64,000 nucleotides of DNA from Parvibaculum sp. (GCA_002694985.1 NZNS01000005.1:248001-312000), one strand, 5' to 3'. Counted from the first letter of the stretch, positions 45,844 to 55,279 are shown. Numbers and translations are program-made. Notes: a model not told the origin generated them from the sequence alone.

Positions 45844-46923
45844 TTACTGCGCGCCCATATTCCCGCCCGCTTCCCTCGCTCCCCGGATCAATCCGTGTAC
45901 GAAGCGAAGTTTTCCCATCACCATCGGCGACAGCACAAAGGGATAGAGATCGTCCTGCCCCATGCTCTGGCTGAGATTGTTGATGGCAACGGTGAGCGGT
46001 ATCCACGCCGCCATAAGCTGATCGAAATCATGAGGATCGCAGGCACGAAAATCCGTCTCCTCGCCTTCGCTTACTTGCGGGCAAATCGTCAGCCCGAAGG
46101 CACCCGCTGTTTCCAGCGTGGCAACGATGTGCAGGTAATGCGCCCAGGTCTCCGCGAAGTCTTCCCAGGCATGAGCCGTCGCATAGGCGCTGACATGGGT
46201 TTCCTGCCAGCCCGCCGTTGCGCCATTGGCGTAATAGGCTGAAAGCGCCTCGCTGTAGTCGCGCCTTTCGTCGCCGAACATCTCGCGGAATGACCTGTGC
46301 CATACCGTATCGCAGACAAGCCGGTCCCAGTAGTAATGCCCGATCTCGTGGCGAAAATGACCGAGCAGCGTCCGGTAGGGTTCACCCATGTCGCGGCGGT
46401 TGCGCTCGCGCACGGCGTCATCTGCCTCCGCCACATCGATCGTGATGAGGCCGCTGCGATGGCCGATGGTAACGGGCTCATCCGCCGTTCCCGGCGCGGC
46501 GGGCCCGGAGAGAAAGTCGAAGGCGATGCCCCTCGCGCGGTCGTCGAACTTGCTGATGACCGGCAGGCCCAGCCGCAACAGCCCGTAGACGAGGCGATGC
46601 TTGGCCGTCTCGATCCGCCGCCACAGAAGAACGCTCGCCCCATGACCAAGGTCGGGCACCGTCCGGTTCAGGCGGCAAGCCACGCAATAAGGATTGCCCG
46701 CATCCGCCGGCACCATCCAGTTGCAGGCATCGTGAGCCGCATTGGCGCAGTAGCGCACTTCCCGCTGCGGATCGGCCATCGGACGGAAAATCTCGCGGTC
46801 GGGCGACAGTGCGCTCAGCTGCATCTCGTCGGGTAGAAACCCGAGACGCATCCCGCAGCGTTCGCATTCGGTATTCTCGAAATATAGCGTGTGCCCGCAA
46901 TGCTGGCATTCGAAGAGCTTCAT
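45844..46923 (-). CDS. Putative zinc-binding metallopeptidase with zinc ribbon
   Basis: This 359-residue protein has N-terminal rubredoxin/zinc-ribbon Cys pairs (C6-C9 in ECQHCG, C20-C23 in CERCG, then C59, C67, C80 and C83). The central part has a metalloprotease motif H192-E193-x-x-H196 in [11 protein letters not shown]. It matches the putative zinc-binding metallopeptidase family (Peptidase_Mx), known only from sequence. The segment [20 protein letters not shown] may supply a third ligand. It starts at ATG 46923 and is divergent from dinB. The substrate is unknown. Confidence 0.85.
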   Translation of the reverse strand: MKLFECQHCGHTLYFENTECERCGMRLGFLPDEMQLSALSPDREIFRPMADPQREVRYCANAAHDACNWMVPADAGNPYCVACRLNRTVPDLGHGASVLLWRRIETAKHRLVYGLLRLGLPVISKFDDRARGIAFDFLSGPAAPGTADEPVTIGHRSGLITIDVAEADDAVRERNRRDMGEPYRTLLGHFRHEIGHYYWDRLVCDTVWHRSFREMFGDERRDYSEALSAYYANGATAGWQETHVSAYATAHAWEDFAETWAHYLHIVATLETAGAFGLTICPQVSEGEETDFRACDPHDFDQLMAAWIPLTVAINNLSQSMGQDDLYPFVLSPMVMGKLRFVHGLIRGAREAGGNMGAQ

Positions 46924-47121
46924 GAGTGGGCCTCGGTCGGGGGGTCAGCTAGGGTCACAACGCCCTGCTGGCGGAAAAGCCCCATCGGAATAGTCGATTA
47001 TAGCCCTATTTCTCTACAGCCCTTGTCCCCGAGCTATCGTCCCGGATATTCGGCGATGACAATCCGCTTTGCTGGTAAACTCCCGGCGAAACATCATCCC
47101 GGCCGCCCCTATAACGCCCTC

Positions 47122-48390
47122 ATGACCGACGCAACCACAGGCTTTTGCCGCGACTGCTTCTCTCCCGTGCCCGAAGGCGCGGAGCGTTGCCCTGTATGCC
47201 GCCGCCCGCGTCTCCTCTTCCACCCGGAGATCAACTCTCTCACCATCGCGCATATGGATTGCGATGCTTTCTATGCGGCGGTCGAGAAGCGCGACAACCC
47301 GGAGCTTCGCGACAAGCCGCTCATCATCGGCGGCGGCACGCGCGGTGTCGTCTCCACCTGCTGCTACATCGCGCGCATCAGAGGTGTGCGCTCCGCCATG
47401 CCCATGTTCAAGGCGCTCGCCGCCTGCCCGGAAGCCACCGTCCTGAAACCCGACATGAACAAATATGCGCGCGTCGCCCGCGATGTCCGCGCTCTCATGC
47501 GCGACCTCACGCCCCTCGTCGAGCCTGTCTCCATCGACGAGGCCTTCCTCGATCTCTCCGGCACCGAACGCCTCCATCACGCCAGCGCCGCCGTCAGCAT
47601 GGCGCGCCTCGCAAAGCGCATCGAAGACGAGATCGGCATCACCGTTTCCGTCGGCCTTTCCCACAACAAGTTTCTCGCCAAGATGGCCTCCGACCTCGAC
47701 AAGCCGCGCGGCTTCGCCGTTATCGGCCGCGAGGAGACCCTCTCCTTTCTCGCCTCGAAACCCGTCTCGATGATCTGGGGCGTCGGCAAGGCGCTGGAGG
47801 CAAAGCTCGCTCGCGAGGGCATCACCCGCATTTCCCAGCTTCAGAAGATGGAAGAACACGATCTCATGGCGCGCTTCGGCTCCATGGGAAGCCGCCTCTA
47901 CCGTCTGTCGCGTGGTCTGGACAGCCGCCATGTCGAACCCGTCCATGAGACGAAAAGCATTTCCGCCGAAACAACCTTTATGCGCGACATCGCAGACAGG
48001 GCCGAGCTCGACCGCATTCTCTGGCCCCTCTGCGACAAGGTCGCCACCCGCGCCAAGGCGGCGGGACTCTCCGGCTCGACCGTGGTGCTGAAACTCAAGA
48101 CCGCCGACTTCAAGATCCGTACGCGCAACCAGACCCTGCCCGACCCCACGCAGCTTGCCGAAGTGATCTACCGTGTCGCCTCGCCCATGCTTGCCCGCGA
48201 AGCCACGGGGACAAGTTTTCGCCTTCTGGGGGTGGGGATTTCAGGTCTCGCCGATGGTGACCTCGCCGACCCGCCCGACATGCTCGATCCCGCCGCGACG
48301 CGCCGCGCGGAGGCCGAACGGGCGATGGATCGTCTCCGCGCGAAATTCGGGGACAAGTCCATCGTCAAGGGACGAGGCATGAAAGAATGA
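47122..48390 (+). CDS. dinB: DNA polymerase IV with N-terminal zinc ribbon
   Basis: Pol IV is a Y-family polymerase for translesion synthesis. From ATG 47122 it has 422 residues. The catalytic metal residues are in [11 protein letters not shown] (D46, D48) and [11 protein letters not shown]. The thumb HhH region is [13 protein letters not shown], and the little-finger domain follows. Ahead of the palm, C9, C12, C23 and C26 ([18 protein letters not shown]) make a short zinc ribbon, an extension seen in many alphaproteobacterial DinB copies but not in E. coli. The frame is open from 46891 but codes unlike the family. No LexA box was identified. Confidence 0.94.
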   Translation: MTDATTGFCRDCFSPVPEGAERCPVCRRPRLLFHPEINSLTIAHMDCDAFYAAVEKRDNPELRDKPLIIGGGTRGVVSTCCYIARIRGVRSAMPMFKALAACPEATVLKPDMNKYARVARDVRALMRDLTPLVEPVSIDEAFLDLSGTERLHHASAAVSMARLAKRIEDEIGITVSVGLSHNKFLAKMASDLDKPRGFAVIGREETLSFLASKPVSMIWGVGKALEAKLAREGITRISQLQKMEEHDLMARFGSMGSRLYRLSRGLDSRHVEPVHETKSISAETTFMRDIADRAELDRILWPLCDKVATRAKAAGLSGSTVVLKLKTADFKIRTRNQTLPDPTQLAEVIYRVASPMLAREATGTSFRLLGVGISGLADGDLADPPDMLDPAATRRAEAERAMDRLRAKFGDKSIVKGRGMKE

Positions 48391-48488
48391 CAAAGCGGGT
48401 ATAAATCCGTCTACGGACGAACCCGGGGATAAGAGCGTCATTTGTGACGTTATTATGACGTTTCGATGACGGTCGAAAACGACGTTCG

Positions 48489-48508
48489 AAAAACGGCGGA
48501 AAACCGCC
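48489..48508 (-). terminator. Short hairpin terminator after eipB
   Basis: Read on the minus strand, a GGCGG-TTTT-CCGCC stem is followed by GTTTTTCG. The 5-bp stem is short, so efficiency is uncertain, but it lies 30 bp after the eipB stop. Confidence 0.5.
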
Positions 48509-48537
48509 ACCTCGAATTGTGACGGTTGCCGCCCCGT

Positions 48538-49350
48538 TCAGCACTTGTCCGGATCGAAATAGGTGACTTCGCTGAGCGCTCCCTTCACCTCGACATCGAG
48601 ATAATCAAGCGACAACATGGCCGATATCCCGTTGGGAAATAAGAGATATCCCATCTCGAAGCTTGGCACGCCCTCGCCATCCGCCGGATCGAAATAGCTG
48701 ATCCGCACGGGCCAGGGCTCCATCTCGGCAAGTGCCGCGCCCTTTCCGTCCACCTTCGCGTCAAGCCCTTGAACTGGAACGGTTTTTCCAATGAAAGCGG
48801 TGGTCGGATTCTCGCCCTTTTCCGTCCCGTCGAACAGCGGATGGCTGAAAACCTTGTGCCCTGCTTGCGCTTTTTCGATCAGCCCGAGGTTGTATTCCAT
48901 GGGAAAAAGCGTCTCGCGGGGCATCGCCATGGGCTCGTCGCCTTCGCGTAAGAGCTTGATATCGCCGGACTTTTCGCGCGTTGCCGTGCCTTCCTCGCTA
49001 TCGGTCAGCTCGCCATTCGTATACTCGGTCCGGGTGAAACGAAACTCGCTCCCATCCGCCGCTTCCCAATAGCTCAGGCGAACGTCGTTGCTCACAAACC
49101 CTTGATCTGCAACGGAAACTTTCGTCACCACGCGCTGCAACGAGGTATAGCCACCGCAAGCCGGCCCCCCTCGCCACTCGACGACCATGCGTCCCTCAAT
49201 GCCCGTCACGTCGCTCACCGGCTGCATGTGTCCGAGCGACAGGTCATAGACGGCGCGATGCATCTGCAAGGACGGCGAAGCTGCCGCCACCCCGGTCTCC
49301 ACGACAAAAAAGGCAATAATTACAGACACTAAACGCTCGAACCGCTTCAC
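48538..49350 (-). CDS. eipB: EipB-like periplasmic protein (DUF1849)
   Basis: EipB is a periplasmic beta-spiral protein needed for envelope integrity in Brucella. The 270-residue protein starts with GTG and a signal peptide ending near AAASPSLQ. The mature part opens HRAVYDLSLGH. C65 in GGPACGGYTS and the final residue C270 in YFDPDKC are placed as the conserved disulfide pair of the family. The FPMEYNLGLIEKAQAG and YFDPADGEGVPSFEMGYLLF stretches match the DUF1849 pattern. The call rests on pattern recall, so the gene symbol is by homology. It ends at a short terminator. Confidence 0.85.
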   Translation of the reverse strand: MKRFERLVSVIIAFFVVETGVAAASPSLQMHRAVYDLSLGHMQPVSDVTGIEGRMVVEWRGGPACGGYTSLQRVVTKVSVADQGFVSNDVRLSYWEAADGSEFRFTRTEYTNGELTDSEEGTATREKSGDIKLLREGDEPMAMPRETLFPMEYNLGLIEKAQAGHKVFSHPLFDGTEKGENPTTAFIGKTVPVQGLDAKVDGKGAALAEMEPWPVRISYFDPADGEGVPSFEMGYLLFPNGISAMLSLDYLDVEVKGALSEVTYFDPDKC

Positions 49351-49441
49351 TTCGTTTCCGCTCCCGCACCGTCTATTTCAGCTCTTTTGCGAGCCTACAC
49401 CATCGGGTAAACCGGATAACCAGTTCATCGGAAGGCTTTGC

Positions 49442-50407
49442 ATGACCCGCCCTCGCATTCTCGTCACACGAAAATTACCGTCCGATGTAGAGGCCCGCGC
49501 TTGCGCGCATTTCGATGCCTCTCTCAATGAAGACGACACCCTGCCCACGCGCGAGACCATCATTGCGGATGCAAAGGGAAAGGACGGCCTTCTCGTCACC
49601 GTGACGGACAGGATCGACGCGGAGCTGATCGCCGCCCTCCCCGCGAGCGTCAAAATTATTTCAACCTTCTCAGTAGGTTACGATCACATTGACGTCGCCG
49701 CCGCCACCGCGCGCGGCATTGCCGTCACCAACACGCCGGACGTCCTGACCGATGCCACGGCCGAGATTGCACTCCTTCTCATGCTCGGCGCGGCTCGCAA
49801 CGCGACCTCATCCATCGCCACTCTTCGTGAAGGCCGCTGGAAAAACTGGGCGCCCACGGGAATGCTGGGGACGGAGCTTTCCGGCAAGCGGCTGGGGATT
49901 CTCGGCCTGGGCCGTATCGGCCGCGCCACAGCTTCCCGCGCACGTGCGTTCGGTATGGAGATCCACTATCACAGCCGCCAGCGCCTCTCGCCCGAGCTGG
50001 AGGAAGGTGCGCGCTATCATGCTGATATTGCTTCACTTTTCAGCGTTTCAGACATCCTGTCCATCCATTGTGCCTCGACACCGCAGACACGCGGTCTGAT
50101 CAACCGCGAGACCATTGCTCACCTGCCCGAGGGGGCCATCATCGTGAACACCGCGCGTGGCGACATCGTCGATGATGATGCCTTGATCGAAGCTCTCGCT
50201 TCCGGGCGCCTCGGGGCCGCCGGGCTCGACGTCTTCAACAACGAGCCGAACTTTCATCCCGGATATCTCAATCTTTCCAATGCCTTCCTCCTCCCTCATC
50301 TCGGCAGCGCCACGCTCGAAACACGCAACGCCATGGGGTTTCGCGCTCTGGAAAACCTTGAAGCGTTCTTCCGGGGAGATACGCCCCGCGACCTCGTATC
50401 CACCTAG
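49442..50407 (+). CDS. D-2-hydroxyacid dehydrogenase (glyoxylate/hydroxypyruvate reductase-like)
   Basis: This 321-residue NAD(P)H oxidoreductase has the substrate loop KIISTFSVGYDHIDV and the nucleotide site GILGLGRIGRATASRARAFG. The catalytic Arg is in VNTARGDIVDDDAL, the Glu in FNNEPNF and the His in LLPHLGSAT. The layout is that of glyoxylate or hydroxypyruvate reductases; R/H residues in the loop after strand two (YHSRQRLS) hint at NADPH preference. The ATG at 49442 is in a normal position. The exact substrate is unknown. Confidence 0.9.
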   Translation: MTRPRILVTRKLPSDVEARACAHFDASLNEDDTLPTRETIIADAKGKDGLLVTVTDRIDAELIAALPASVKIISTFSVGYDHIDVAAATARGIAVTNTPDVLTDATAEIALLLMLGAARNATSSIATLREGRWKNWAPTGMLGTELSGKRLGILGLGRIGRATASRARAFGMEIHYHSRQRLSPELEEGARYHADIASLFSVSDILSIHCASTPQTRGLINRETIAHLPEGAIIVNTARGDIVDDDALIEALASGRLGAAGLDVFNNEPNFHPGYLNLSNAFLLPHLGSATLETRNAMGFRALENLEAFFRGDTPRDLVST

Positions 50408-50574
50408 GCGTGTTGGGAAATCGTTACCCTTAAGAGGCAAACTTTGCCGGTCCCTCCCACCGCCCCGCCTGCTAGGTAATTGATTTTACTCACTTTCTCT
50501 TCTGGCAGCGCATTTGCATCTTCAGCTCCACTCACACTCCAAACAGAGGGGCCACGGTAAGCCGTGACGGGGAT

Positions 50575-51297
50575 ATGGGGTATTCGAAGAGAACATTTGA
50601 AGGCGGCAATGAGCCCGCTGCGAGCATTATGGACGGCATCATGCCGTCCGATCCGCAGACGGAGCGTTTTCGCCGCAGTCTTGGACTCGGAAGCCGCACG
50701 CAAGCCAATCGCCACCTCGTCGCACAGGCAATCGCCTTTGCAAACGAAACCGAAAGCCGCATCGTTGCACTCAACGAACGCATCCGGCAGCTTGAGGCGC
50801 TTGCGCAGACCGACGAACTCACGGGGCTGCTCAACAGACGCGGTTTCGATGAAGTGCTTCGTCGCAATCTCCTGAGCGCCGCGCGCTATGAGGAAACGGG
50901 CCTTCTCGCCTATATCGACCTCGATGACTTCAAGACCGTCAACGACTGCCACGGCCACAGCGCTGGCGACGAAGTGCTGCGCCAGGTTGGTGCTTTCCTC
51001 AGCAAAAGCATTCGCGCAACGGACTATGCGGCACGTCTCGGCGGCGACGAATTCGCGATCCTTTTTGTGCGCGCCGATCATCGTCCGGCCCGTGAAAGGG
51101 CTCGCGAAATGCTGAGGGAGATCGGCAAGCTCAAGATCACCTGCAAGTCTCGCCGCATCTCCGTGCGCGCAAGCCTCGGCCTCGCAAGCTACAATGGCGA
51201 AACGCAGCTCGAAAACCTGATCGAGCGTGCGGACCGCGCCATGTATGCCGACAAGAAAAACGGCAGCCGGGCCGCTCGCCTCACCACGCTGGGATAA
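50575..51297 (+). CDS. Soluble GGDEF diguanylate cyclase
   Basis: This 240-residue protein has a helical N-terminal region, likely coiled (ESRIVALNERIRQLEALA), and then a complete GGDEF domain: TDELTGLLNRRGFDEVL, YIDLDDFKTVNDCHGHSAGD, and RLGGDEFAILF. The I-site RxxD is present as RATD five residues before the GGDEF core, so c-di-GMP feedback is likely. There is no membrane segment. It is the second c-di-GMP synthase in the window after PleD. The N-terminal part may be a sensor, but no known domain is recognised. Confidence 0.9.
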   Translation: MGYSKRTFEGGNEPAASIMDGIMPSDPQTERFRRSLGLGSRTQANRHLVAQAIAFANETESRIVALNERIRQLEALAQTDELTGLLNRRGFDEVLRRNLLSAARYEETGLLAYIDLDDFKTVNDCHGHSAGDEVLRQVGAFLSKSIRATDYAARLGGDEFAILFVRADHRPARERAREMLREIGKLKITCKSRRISVRASLGLASYNGETQLENLIERADRAMYADKKNGSRAARLTTLG

Positions 51298-51315
51298 CGA
51301 GCCGCGGCCGATCGC

Positions 51316-52356
51316 TCAGACGAACGGCTCGCCCTTGGGTTGCTGTTGCGTAATGCAATGGATCGAGCCCCCGCCAATTGCGATTTCCAGCGCCGGCACC
51401 GTCTCAATTTTTCGTCCCGGAAAGGCCTCCGCCATGACACCCGCCGCAACATCGTCGTTCGGGTCGTCATAGATCGGCATGATCACCGCCCCATTGGCGA
51501 TGTATGAATTCACGTAGGACGTGCAGAGCCGCCTTCCGTCGTCCCTTCTGAACTGGCGTTGCGGTTGAGGGATCTCGATCACCTCCAGCGTTCTCCCTCG
51601 CGCATCCTTCGCCGTTTCGAGGCGCCGTTTGTTATCCTGCATCCGGGCATAATTCGGATCACGCCTGTCCTCCGGCATGTGCAGGAGAACACGGCCTTCG
51701 CCCGCAAAAGACGCGATCATATCGACATGTCCGCTCGTCTCGTCGTCTTCCAGTCCGCGGTCCAGCCAGATAATCCGCGCGACGCCGAGCGTCAGCGCAA
51801 GCGCCTCCTCGATCTGTTGCCTTGTCATTTCAGGGTTGCGGTTGTCGTTCAGCAAACATTCCTCGGTCGTTAGAAGCGTACCGTAGCCATCCACGGAAAT
51901 CGCACCACCTTCCAGCACCATGTTGTTCGAATATTTGCGCATACCGAGCCGGTCGAGGATAAGTCCGGCCACTGCGGCGTCGTTTTCATAACCATGATAG
52001 GCGTTTCCCCATGCATTGAAACGCCATTGCGATCCGGCAGCATGTCCCTTGCCATCAACAAGAAAAACAGGGCCGGAGTCCCTGCACCAGCTATCGTCGA
52101 TAGGGAGCGGCACCGTTTCGATGCCGCGTCCGCAGGCGAGCCGAACCTGCGCCTCGTCTTCCGGCCGGCAGACCATGCTCACCGGCTCGAAAGCGGCAAT
52201 GGCTCGCGCAACCTGCGCATAGGCGGCATAAGTCTGTGGCAAGCGATCACCCCACACTTCTGCCCGGCTCGGCCATTGCATCCAGCAGCGCTCATGCGGC
52301 TCCCATTCAGCCGGCATGAACAGTCCATCATCCGCTGGCATACGCCGCTCGCTCAT
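51316..52356 (-). CDS. aguA: Agmatine deiminase
   Basis: AguA converts agmatine to N-carbamoylputrescine and ammonia. The 346-residue protein has the family parts MPAEWEPHERCWMQWP, DDSWCRDSGPVFLVD, and the GHVDMIASF His/Asp site. The nucleophile is C334 in GGGSIHCITQQQP near the C-terminus. The length and all motifs match plant-type and bacterial AguA. N-carbamoylputrescine amidase (aguB) is not in the window. The glutamine-synthetase-like ligase and aldehyde dehydrogenase at 61-64 kb could handle the resulting polyamine, though they are 9 kb away. Confidence 0.95.
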   Translation of the reverse strand: MSERRMPADDGLFMPAEWEPHERCWMQWPSRAEVWGDRLPQTYAAYAQVARAIAAFEPVSMVCRPEDEAQVRLACGRGIETVPLPIDDSWCRDSGPVFLVDGKGHAAGSQWRFNAWGNAYHGYENDAAVAGLILDRLGMRKYSNNMVLEGGAISVDGYGTLLTTEECLLNDNRNPEMTRQQIEEALALTLGVARIIWLDRGLEDDETSGHVDMIASFAGEGRVLLHMPEDRRDPNYARMQDNKRRLETAKDARGRTLEVIEIPQPQRQFRRDDGRRLCTSYVNSYIANGAVIMPIYDDPNDDVAAGVMAEAFPGRKIETVPALEIAIGGGSIHCITQQQPKGEPFV

Positions 52357-52451
52357 GCTCTGCCTTCCCGCTCTTTCACCGTGCCCTCTTAGGCGTTAGG
52401 TATAACGCGCCAACATAGTGCGGCAACCGCGGCAAAGGGAGTTAAAGCGAC

Positions 52452-52919
52452 ATGACCGGAAAGATCGAAGCCCGCCTGAAGGAAATCGGCATCGAATTGC
52501 CTGCTCCCTCGCAACCGGCCGGCACCTACGTGCCTTATGTCCTTACAGGCAATCTGGTTTTCATTTCGGGTCAGGGCCCCGTCGGCCCCAAAGGTTTCGA
52601 ATATCAGGGAAAGGTCGGCAAGGAGCAGGACGCCGAGTCGGGAAAAGCCGCCGCTCGCCTCACCATGATCAATGTCCTCGCCCAGCTGAAGGCCGCATGC
52701 GGCGGAGACCTGGACCGGGTCACGCGCTGTGTGAAACTGCTCGGCTTCGTGAACTCCACCCCGGACTTCGACCAGCAACCTTCCGTCATCAATGGCGGTT
52801 CCGACCTGCTGGTGGAAGTTTTCGGAGAAGCCGGGCGGCATGCCCGCTCCGCCGTTTCCGCCGCGTCGCTCCCCTTCCAGATGACGGTGGAGATCGAAGC
52901 CATTTTCGAGATCGCATGA
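52452..52919 (+). CDS. RidA/YjgF-family protein
   Basis: RidA proteins hydrolyse reactive enamine or imine intermediates. This 155-residue copy belongs to the YjgF-like branch with an extended N-terminus (RLKEIGIELPAPSQPAGTYV), then FISGQGPVGPKGFEYQGKVG, and the core LLVEVFGEAGRHARSAVSAA with the Arg that stacks on substrates. The C-terminal Glu-containing VEIEAIFEIA is typical of the fold. Catalytic competence of this branch is not certain. It starts 95 bp from the divergent agmatine deiminase gene and precedes a GNAT-like gene. Confidence 0.9.
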   Translation: MTGKIEARLKEIGIELPAPSQPAGTYVPYVLTGNLVFISGQGPVGPKGFEYQGKVGKEQDAESGKAAARLTMINVLAQLKAACGGDLDRVTRCVKLLGFVNSTPDFDQQPSVINGGSDLLVEVFGEAGRHARSAVSAASLPFQMTVEIEAIFEIA

Positions 52920-52946
52920 GCTGCACCTGTTTATTAGGATCGGGTC

Positions 52947-54146
52947 ATGGGAGACAGCGAAGCAGCCATCATCCGTGTCGTGGACAGCCTTGCCAGCGTG
53001 GACAGCGAAAGCTGGGACGCTTGCGCCAATCCGCTGGGTGAACCGGCGAATCCCTTTGTCTCGCACGGATTTCTGAGCGCGCTGGAGGAGAGCGGGTCAG
53101 CCACACGGCACACAGGGTGGCTCGCTCAGCACATCCTTCTGGAGGATGAGGCAGGCAAGCTCGCCGGCTGCATGCCGATGTACCTCAAGAACCATAGCCG
53201 GGGTGAATATGTCTTCGACCACGGCTGGGCCAATGCCCTGGAGAACGCCGGGGGAAACTACTATCCAAAACTTCAGTGTTCGGTCCCCTTCACGCCAGCA
53301 ACCGGTCCGCGCTTGCTCGTTCCGAACACCCCCATTCGCGAAGCCGTGGAAGATACATTGCTGGAAGGCGCCATCGAGATCGCCCGAAGACATGGCGTCT
53401 CCTCGCTGCACATCACCTTCCTCCCCGAACGGCAATGGAAGCGCGCAGGTGCCCACGGCCTGCTTCAGCGGACCGACCAGCAATTCCACTGGCACAACCG
53501 AGGCTACAGGACATTTGACGACTTCCTCGCCGATCTGTCCTCCCGCAAACGCAAGATGATCCGCAAGGAACGTGAGCGCGCCACAGAAAACGGCATCACT
53601 GTGGAGTGCGTGACAGGCAATGATCTCACGGAAGATCACTGGGACGCCTTCTTCACCTTCTACATGGATACAGGTGCACGGAAATGGGGATCGCCATACC
53701 TCACGCGGGATTTTTTCAGCCTGATAAATGAACGCATGGCCGATGAGACGCTTCTTGTGATGGCACGGCGCGATGGCAAACTGATCGCAGGCGCACTGAA
53801 CTTCATCGGCGGTGATGCCTTGTATGGACGAAACTGGGGAGCTATCGAGCATCACCCGTTCCTTCACTTTGAATGCTGCTACTACCAGGCCATTGAATTT
53901 GCAATCAGCCGAGGCCTCGAACGCGTAGAGGCGGGAGCGCAAGGCGAGCATAAACTTGCGCGGGGCTATGTTCCCTCCCGGACCTATAGCGCACACTGGA
54001 TCGCGAACACTTCGTTTCGCGAGGCGGTCGGCGAATATCTTTCCCGCGAACGCCAATATGTCGATCGCGATATTGCGATACTTGGCGAATACGCGCCCTT
54101 CCGGCACGATACGAGCAAAGACGAATATCAGGAGGATGATTTCTGA
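52947..54146 (+). CDS. GNAT/FemAB-like protein (DUF482)
   Basis: This 399-residue protein matches the DUF482 group of putative acyltransferases related to FemAB and peptidoglycan-recognition GNAT proteins. Landmarks are PFVSHGFLSALEESGS near the N-terminus, VFDHGWANALENAGG, SLHITFLPE, and the late GRNWGAIEHHPFLHFECCYY then AGAQGEHKLARGY. The acceptor is unknown. The gene begins 27 bp after ridA and ends 2 bp before a HIT gene, so the three likely form an operon. Confidence 0.86.
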   Translation: MGDSEAAIIRVVDSLASVDSESWDACANPLGEPANPFVSHGFLSALEESGSATRHTGWLAQHILLEDEAGKLAGCMPMYLKNHSRGEYVFDHGWANALENAGGNYYPKLQCSVPFTPATGPRLLVPNTPIREAVEDTLLEGAIEIARRHGVSSLHITFLPERQWKRAGAHGLLQRTDQQFHWHNRGYRTFDDFLADLSSRKRKMIRKERERATENGITVECVTGNDLTEDHWDAFFTFYMDTGARKWGSPYLTRDFFSLINERMADETLLVMARRDGKLIAGALNFIGGDALYGRNWGAIEHHPFLHFECCYYQAIEFAISRGLERVEAGAQGEHKLARGYVPSRTYSAHWIANTSFREAVGEYLSRERQYVDRDIAILGEYAPFRHDTSKDEYQEDDF

Positions 54147-54148
54147 CC

Positions 54149-54568
54149 GTGGCCTATGATCCAAACAACATCTTCGCAAAAATCCTGCGCGGCGACGCGC
54201 CATGCTTCAAGGTCTATGAAGACGACATGACTCTTTCCTTCATGGATGTCATGCCGCAGGCAGAAGGCCACACGCTCGTCATCCCGAAATTTCCGGCCGA
54301 GAATCTCTTCGATCTCGATCCTGAATATGCAGGCGCCATGGCGAAAACCGTTCAACGCATCGCCCCGGCCGTGAAGAAGGCATTCAACGTTCCGGGCATC
54401 CTTGTTGCGCAGTTGAACGGCGCAGAAGCTGGACAGACCGTCTTTCATATTCACACCCACATCATTCCGAGAAGGAACGGGATCGACCTGAAGCTTCACG
54501 CCCGGGGGATGGCGGACTTCAAGGAACTTGAAAGCCAGGCCGAAAAAATAAGGGCTCTGATCGAGTAG
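54149..54568 (+). CDS. HIT-family nucleotide hydrolase
   Basis: HIT proteins hydrolyse AMP-linked metabolites. This 139-residue protein has the histidine triad H100-I-H102-T-H104 in VFHIHTHIIPR, preceded by the FMDVMPQAEGHTLVIPK strand. The start is a GTG at 54149, 2 bp after the upstream stop. It has the length of a HinT/HIT dimer subunit. The exact substrate is not evident. Confidence 0.92.
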   Translation: MAYDPNNIFAKILRGDAPCFKVYEDDMTLSFMDVMPQAEGHTLVIPKFPAENLFDLDPEYAGAMAKTVQRIAPAVKKAFNVPGILVAQLNGAEAGQTVFHIHTHIIPRRNGIDLKLHARGMADFKELESQAEKIRALIE

Positions 54569-54602
54569 AAATAATGAATGGCTTTGTGCGTCCGGGGAGA
54601 GG

Positions 54603-54848
54603 GTGCAACAAAGCTGCACAGGGGCGGATAACATAAAATTCGTAAAACGCACTGCGTTTTACGCCGCCATTCTGTTTGCGGCGTCTGCTTGTTCCGATGG
54701 TGAGGAATATACGCAGGAGGCGATATCCGCGCCTTCCCCCTTTCACTGCATACACGGCATACACGGCATACACGGCATACACGGCATACACGGCATACAC
54801 GGCATACACGGCATCGTGCGTCAGACGCTTGGCCGCCAAAATCTATAG
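54603..54848 (+). CDS. Candidate degenerate lipoprotein with HGI tripeptide repeats
   Basis: This frame, opening at GTG 54603, contains KFVKRTAFYAAILFAASACS, a nearly perfect lipoprotein signal with lipobox AASAC. About 25 residues follow and then (HGI)n from the 9-bp minisatellite, ending LGRQNL. The signal would naturally begin at an ATA codon at 54633, just after a GGGGCGG ribosome-site-like stretch, so an original ATG may have mutated. Use of GTG 54603 gives an awkward N-terminus. It may be a broken gene, a young gene, or chance; the lipobox is the only real support. Confidence 0.3.
   Translation: MQQSCTGADNIKFVKRTAFYAAILFAASACSDGEEYTQEAISAPSPFHCIHGIHGIHGIHGIHGIHGIHGIVRQTLGRQNL
54642..54662. 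other. Perfect 9-bp inverted repeat
   Basis: GTAAAACGC and GCGTTTTAC are separated by ACT, so this is a perfect hairpin within the candidate lipoprotein signal region. No U-tract follows on the plus strand. It may be the end of a small repeat element. Confidence 0.4.
54751..54813 (+). repeat. 9-bp minisatellite, seven perfect copies
   Basis: The unit tacacggca repeats seven times without error from 54751 to 54813. As nine is divisible by three, copy changes would keep the frame. On the plus strand in one frame it encodes His-Gly-Ile repeats; on the minus strand in one frame, Tyr-Ala-Val repeats. Perfect copies suggest recent expansion by slippage. Confidence 0.97.
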
Positions 54849-54858
54849 ATCGAAATAA

Positions 54859-54894
54859 CAAAGGCCGCCGCAGAAAACCACGGCGGCCTTTTTA
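54859..54894. terminator. Bidirectional terminator
   Basis: A perfect 10-bp stem (54861-54870 with 54881-54890) is followed by TTTTA on the plus strand and preceded by A-rich sequence, which gives TTTGTTATTT on the minus strand. It can end the HIT-side transcript and that of the convergent VOC gene at 54914. Confidence 0.85.
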
Positions 54895-54913
54895 TCGTCT
54901 TGCTCTTGCTCGA

Positions 54914-55279
54914 TCAGCCAAAATGGAAGGCGACGAACTTGTTGCCATCGAGATCGCGGAAATAACCGCCATAGAACGTATCCCCACGCAGACCCGGCGC
55001 ACCTTCGTCCTTGCCGCCAAGGCTCAGTGCCTTTGCATGCACCTTGTCCACATTTTCTCGCGATCCGACAGCCAAGGCGACCATGGTTCCATTACCGAAT
55101 GTTGCCTTGTTACCGTCGTGAGGCTTTGTAACGGCGAGCATGGGTCCGCCATTGCTCCACCCTACAAACCGGTCAGGATCCGACATGGCACGCTTGGCGC
55201 CAATCTCCGCAAGCAAATCGTCGTAAAATGCCACTGCACGATCAAGATCATTCGTCCCGACCATCACATATCCGATCAT
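54914..55279 (-). CDS. VOC-family (glyoxalase-like) protein
   Basis: This 121-residue protein has a single vicinal oxygen chelate domain: MIGYVMVGTNDLDRAVAFYD, then GPMLAVTKP and the final DLDGNKFVAFHFG. The ends of strands one and eight supply metal-ligand-like residues as in small glyoxalase-like proteins. The first ligand position is Tyr/Val rather than the usual His, so glyoxalase I activity is unlikely. The ATG at 55279 follows GGAG. The substrate is unknown. Confidence 0.9.
   Translation of the reverse strand: MIGYVMVGTNDLDRAVAFYDDLLAEIGAKRAMSDPDRFVGWSNGGPMLAVTKPHDGNKATFGNGTMVALAVGSRENVDKVHAKALSLGGKDEGAPGLRGDTFYGGYFRDLDGNKFVAFHFG

Noticed and set aside
54496..54861. Minus-strand ORFs with Tyr-Ala-Val or Cys-Arg-Val repeats across the minisatellite
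   Set aside because: They arise because the 9-bp unit has no stop in several frames; neither has a start signal or a conserved flank.
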